Assembly (NCBI GenBank): GCA_900542395.1
Contig: UQNM01000055.1
Span: forward strand, 1-14,995
Direction of reading: 5' to 3'
From: an uncultured Eubacteriales bacterium
Lineage (GTDB): Bacteria; Bacillota; Clostridia; Christensenellales; Aristaeellaceae
DNA: 14,995 bases
A program made the position numbers and the translations under genes. Under the pieces are notes generated by a model. That model saw only the letters and a list, made by a program, of their open reading frames with translations. It did not search any database and was not told where the DNA came from. Shown piece after piece: positions 14,854-14,995 of this stretch (position 1 is its first letter; each line of letters opens with the position of its first letter).

Positions 14854-14995
14854 TCATCCTTTCACGATGTTAAATGCGCGGTAATAATTGTCGTCCTCAA
14901 ATTCGCCGAACAGCGTCAGGCTCTGTCCCGAATATTCGCCCGGATACAGCAGCACCACCGGCACGTCGTCGAACACATGCTGCAAATTGTTGAGC
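14854..14995 (-). CDS. brxB: BREX type 1 BrxB, C-terminal end (cut by the window edge)
   Basis: Only the last 46 residues are present, ending in a TGA at 14854-14856. The readable end includes VPVVLLYPGEYSGQSLTLFG and DDNYYRAFNIV, the recognisable tail of BrxB (DUF1788 family), a small core BREX protein that works with BrxC. The reading frame enters from the right edge, and its position directly before brxC is the normal type 1 order. The start, and any brxA before it, lie outside the window. Confidence 0.85.
   Translation of the reverse strand, partial: LNNLQHVFDDVPVVLLYPGEYSGQSLTLFGEFEDDNYYRAFNIVKG

Noticed and set aside
1..14995. CRISPR array
   Set aside because: No regularly spaced direct repeats are visible in any intergenic stretch.

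Overview
The window is most of a type 1 BREX (BacteRiophage EXclusion) anti-phage operon on the minus strand, next to a tRNA-Ala gene and a TetR-family regulator. The core coding sequence is GC-rich. Strong GGAGG-type ribosome binding sites, tight gene packing and a palindromic intergenic repeat of a style common in gut Clostridia suggest a GC-rich Firmicute, probably a clostridial gut or rumen lineage. That taxonomic guess is inference; no marker gene proves it.

Layout from low to high coordinate. 1-155: a short hairpin and otherwise no gene. 156-749 (-): TetR-type regulator with a clear sigma-A promoter at 780-808. 881-1055 (+): promoter, tRNA-Ala(GGC) with encoded CCA, and intrinsic terminator. 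1056-1372: mostly empty, holding a palindrome, a possible gene remnant with its own terminator, and a doubtful small ORF. 1373-14995 (-): the BREX operon, read from right to left: brxB (3' end only), brxC, a small inverted-repeat element, pglX N-terminal part, a small CxxC zinc protein, a small membrane-anchored protein, pglX C-terminal part, pglZ, brxL (broken by a -1 frame change) and a zinc-ribbon accessory gene. brxA, the rest of brxB and the operon promoter are presumably beyond the right edge.

How the genes work together. In known type 1 BREX, PglX methylates an adenine in a short asymmetric host site. BrxC (AAA+ ATPase), BrxB and PglZ (alkaline-phosphatase fold) form the core machinery with PglX. 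BrxL (AAA+ ring with a Lon-like domain) is needed for phage exclusion but not for methylation.

The most unusual point is that PglX, normally one chain of about 1200 residues, is encoded here as two proteins of 846 and 329 residues. The break lies exactly between the specificity region and the conserved C-terminal region. Two small, unrelated genes sit in the gap, and the downstream half has its own ribosome binding site. The specificity region and the two cargo genes form one AT-rich block (about 7.9-9.3 kb) inside an otherwise GC-rich operon. This suggests that a specificity module and its cargo were imported together. BrxL is also split, by a single-base frame change at a run of five A, so the exclusion function may be off, switchable, or the victim of a sequencing error.
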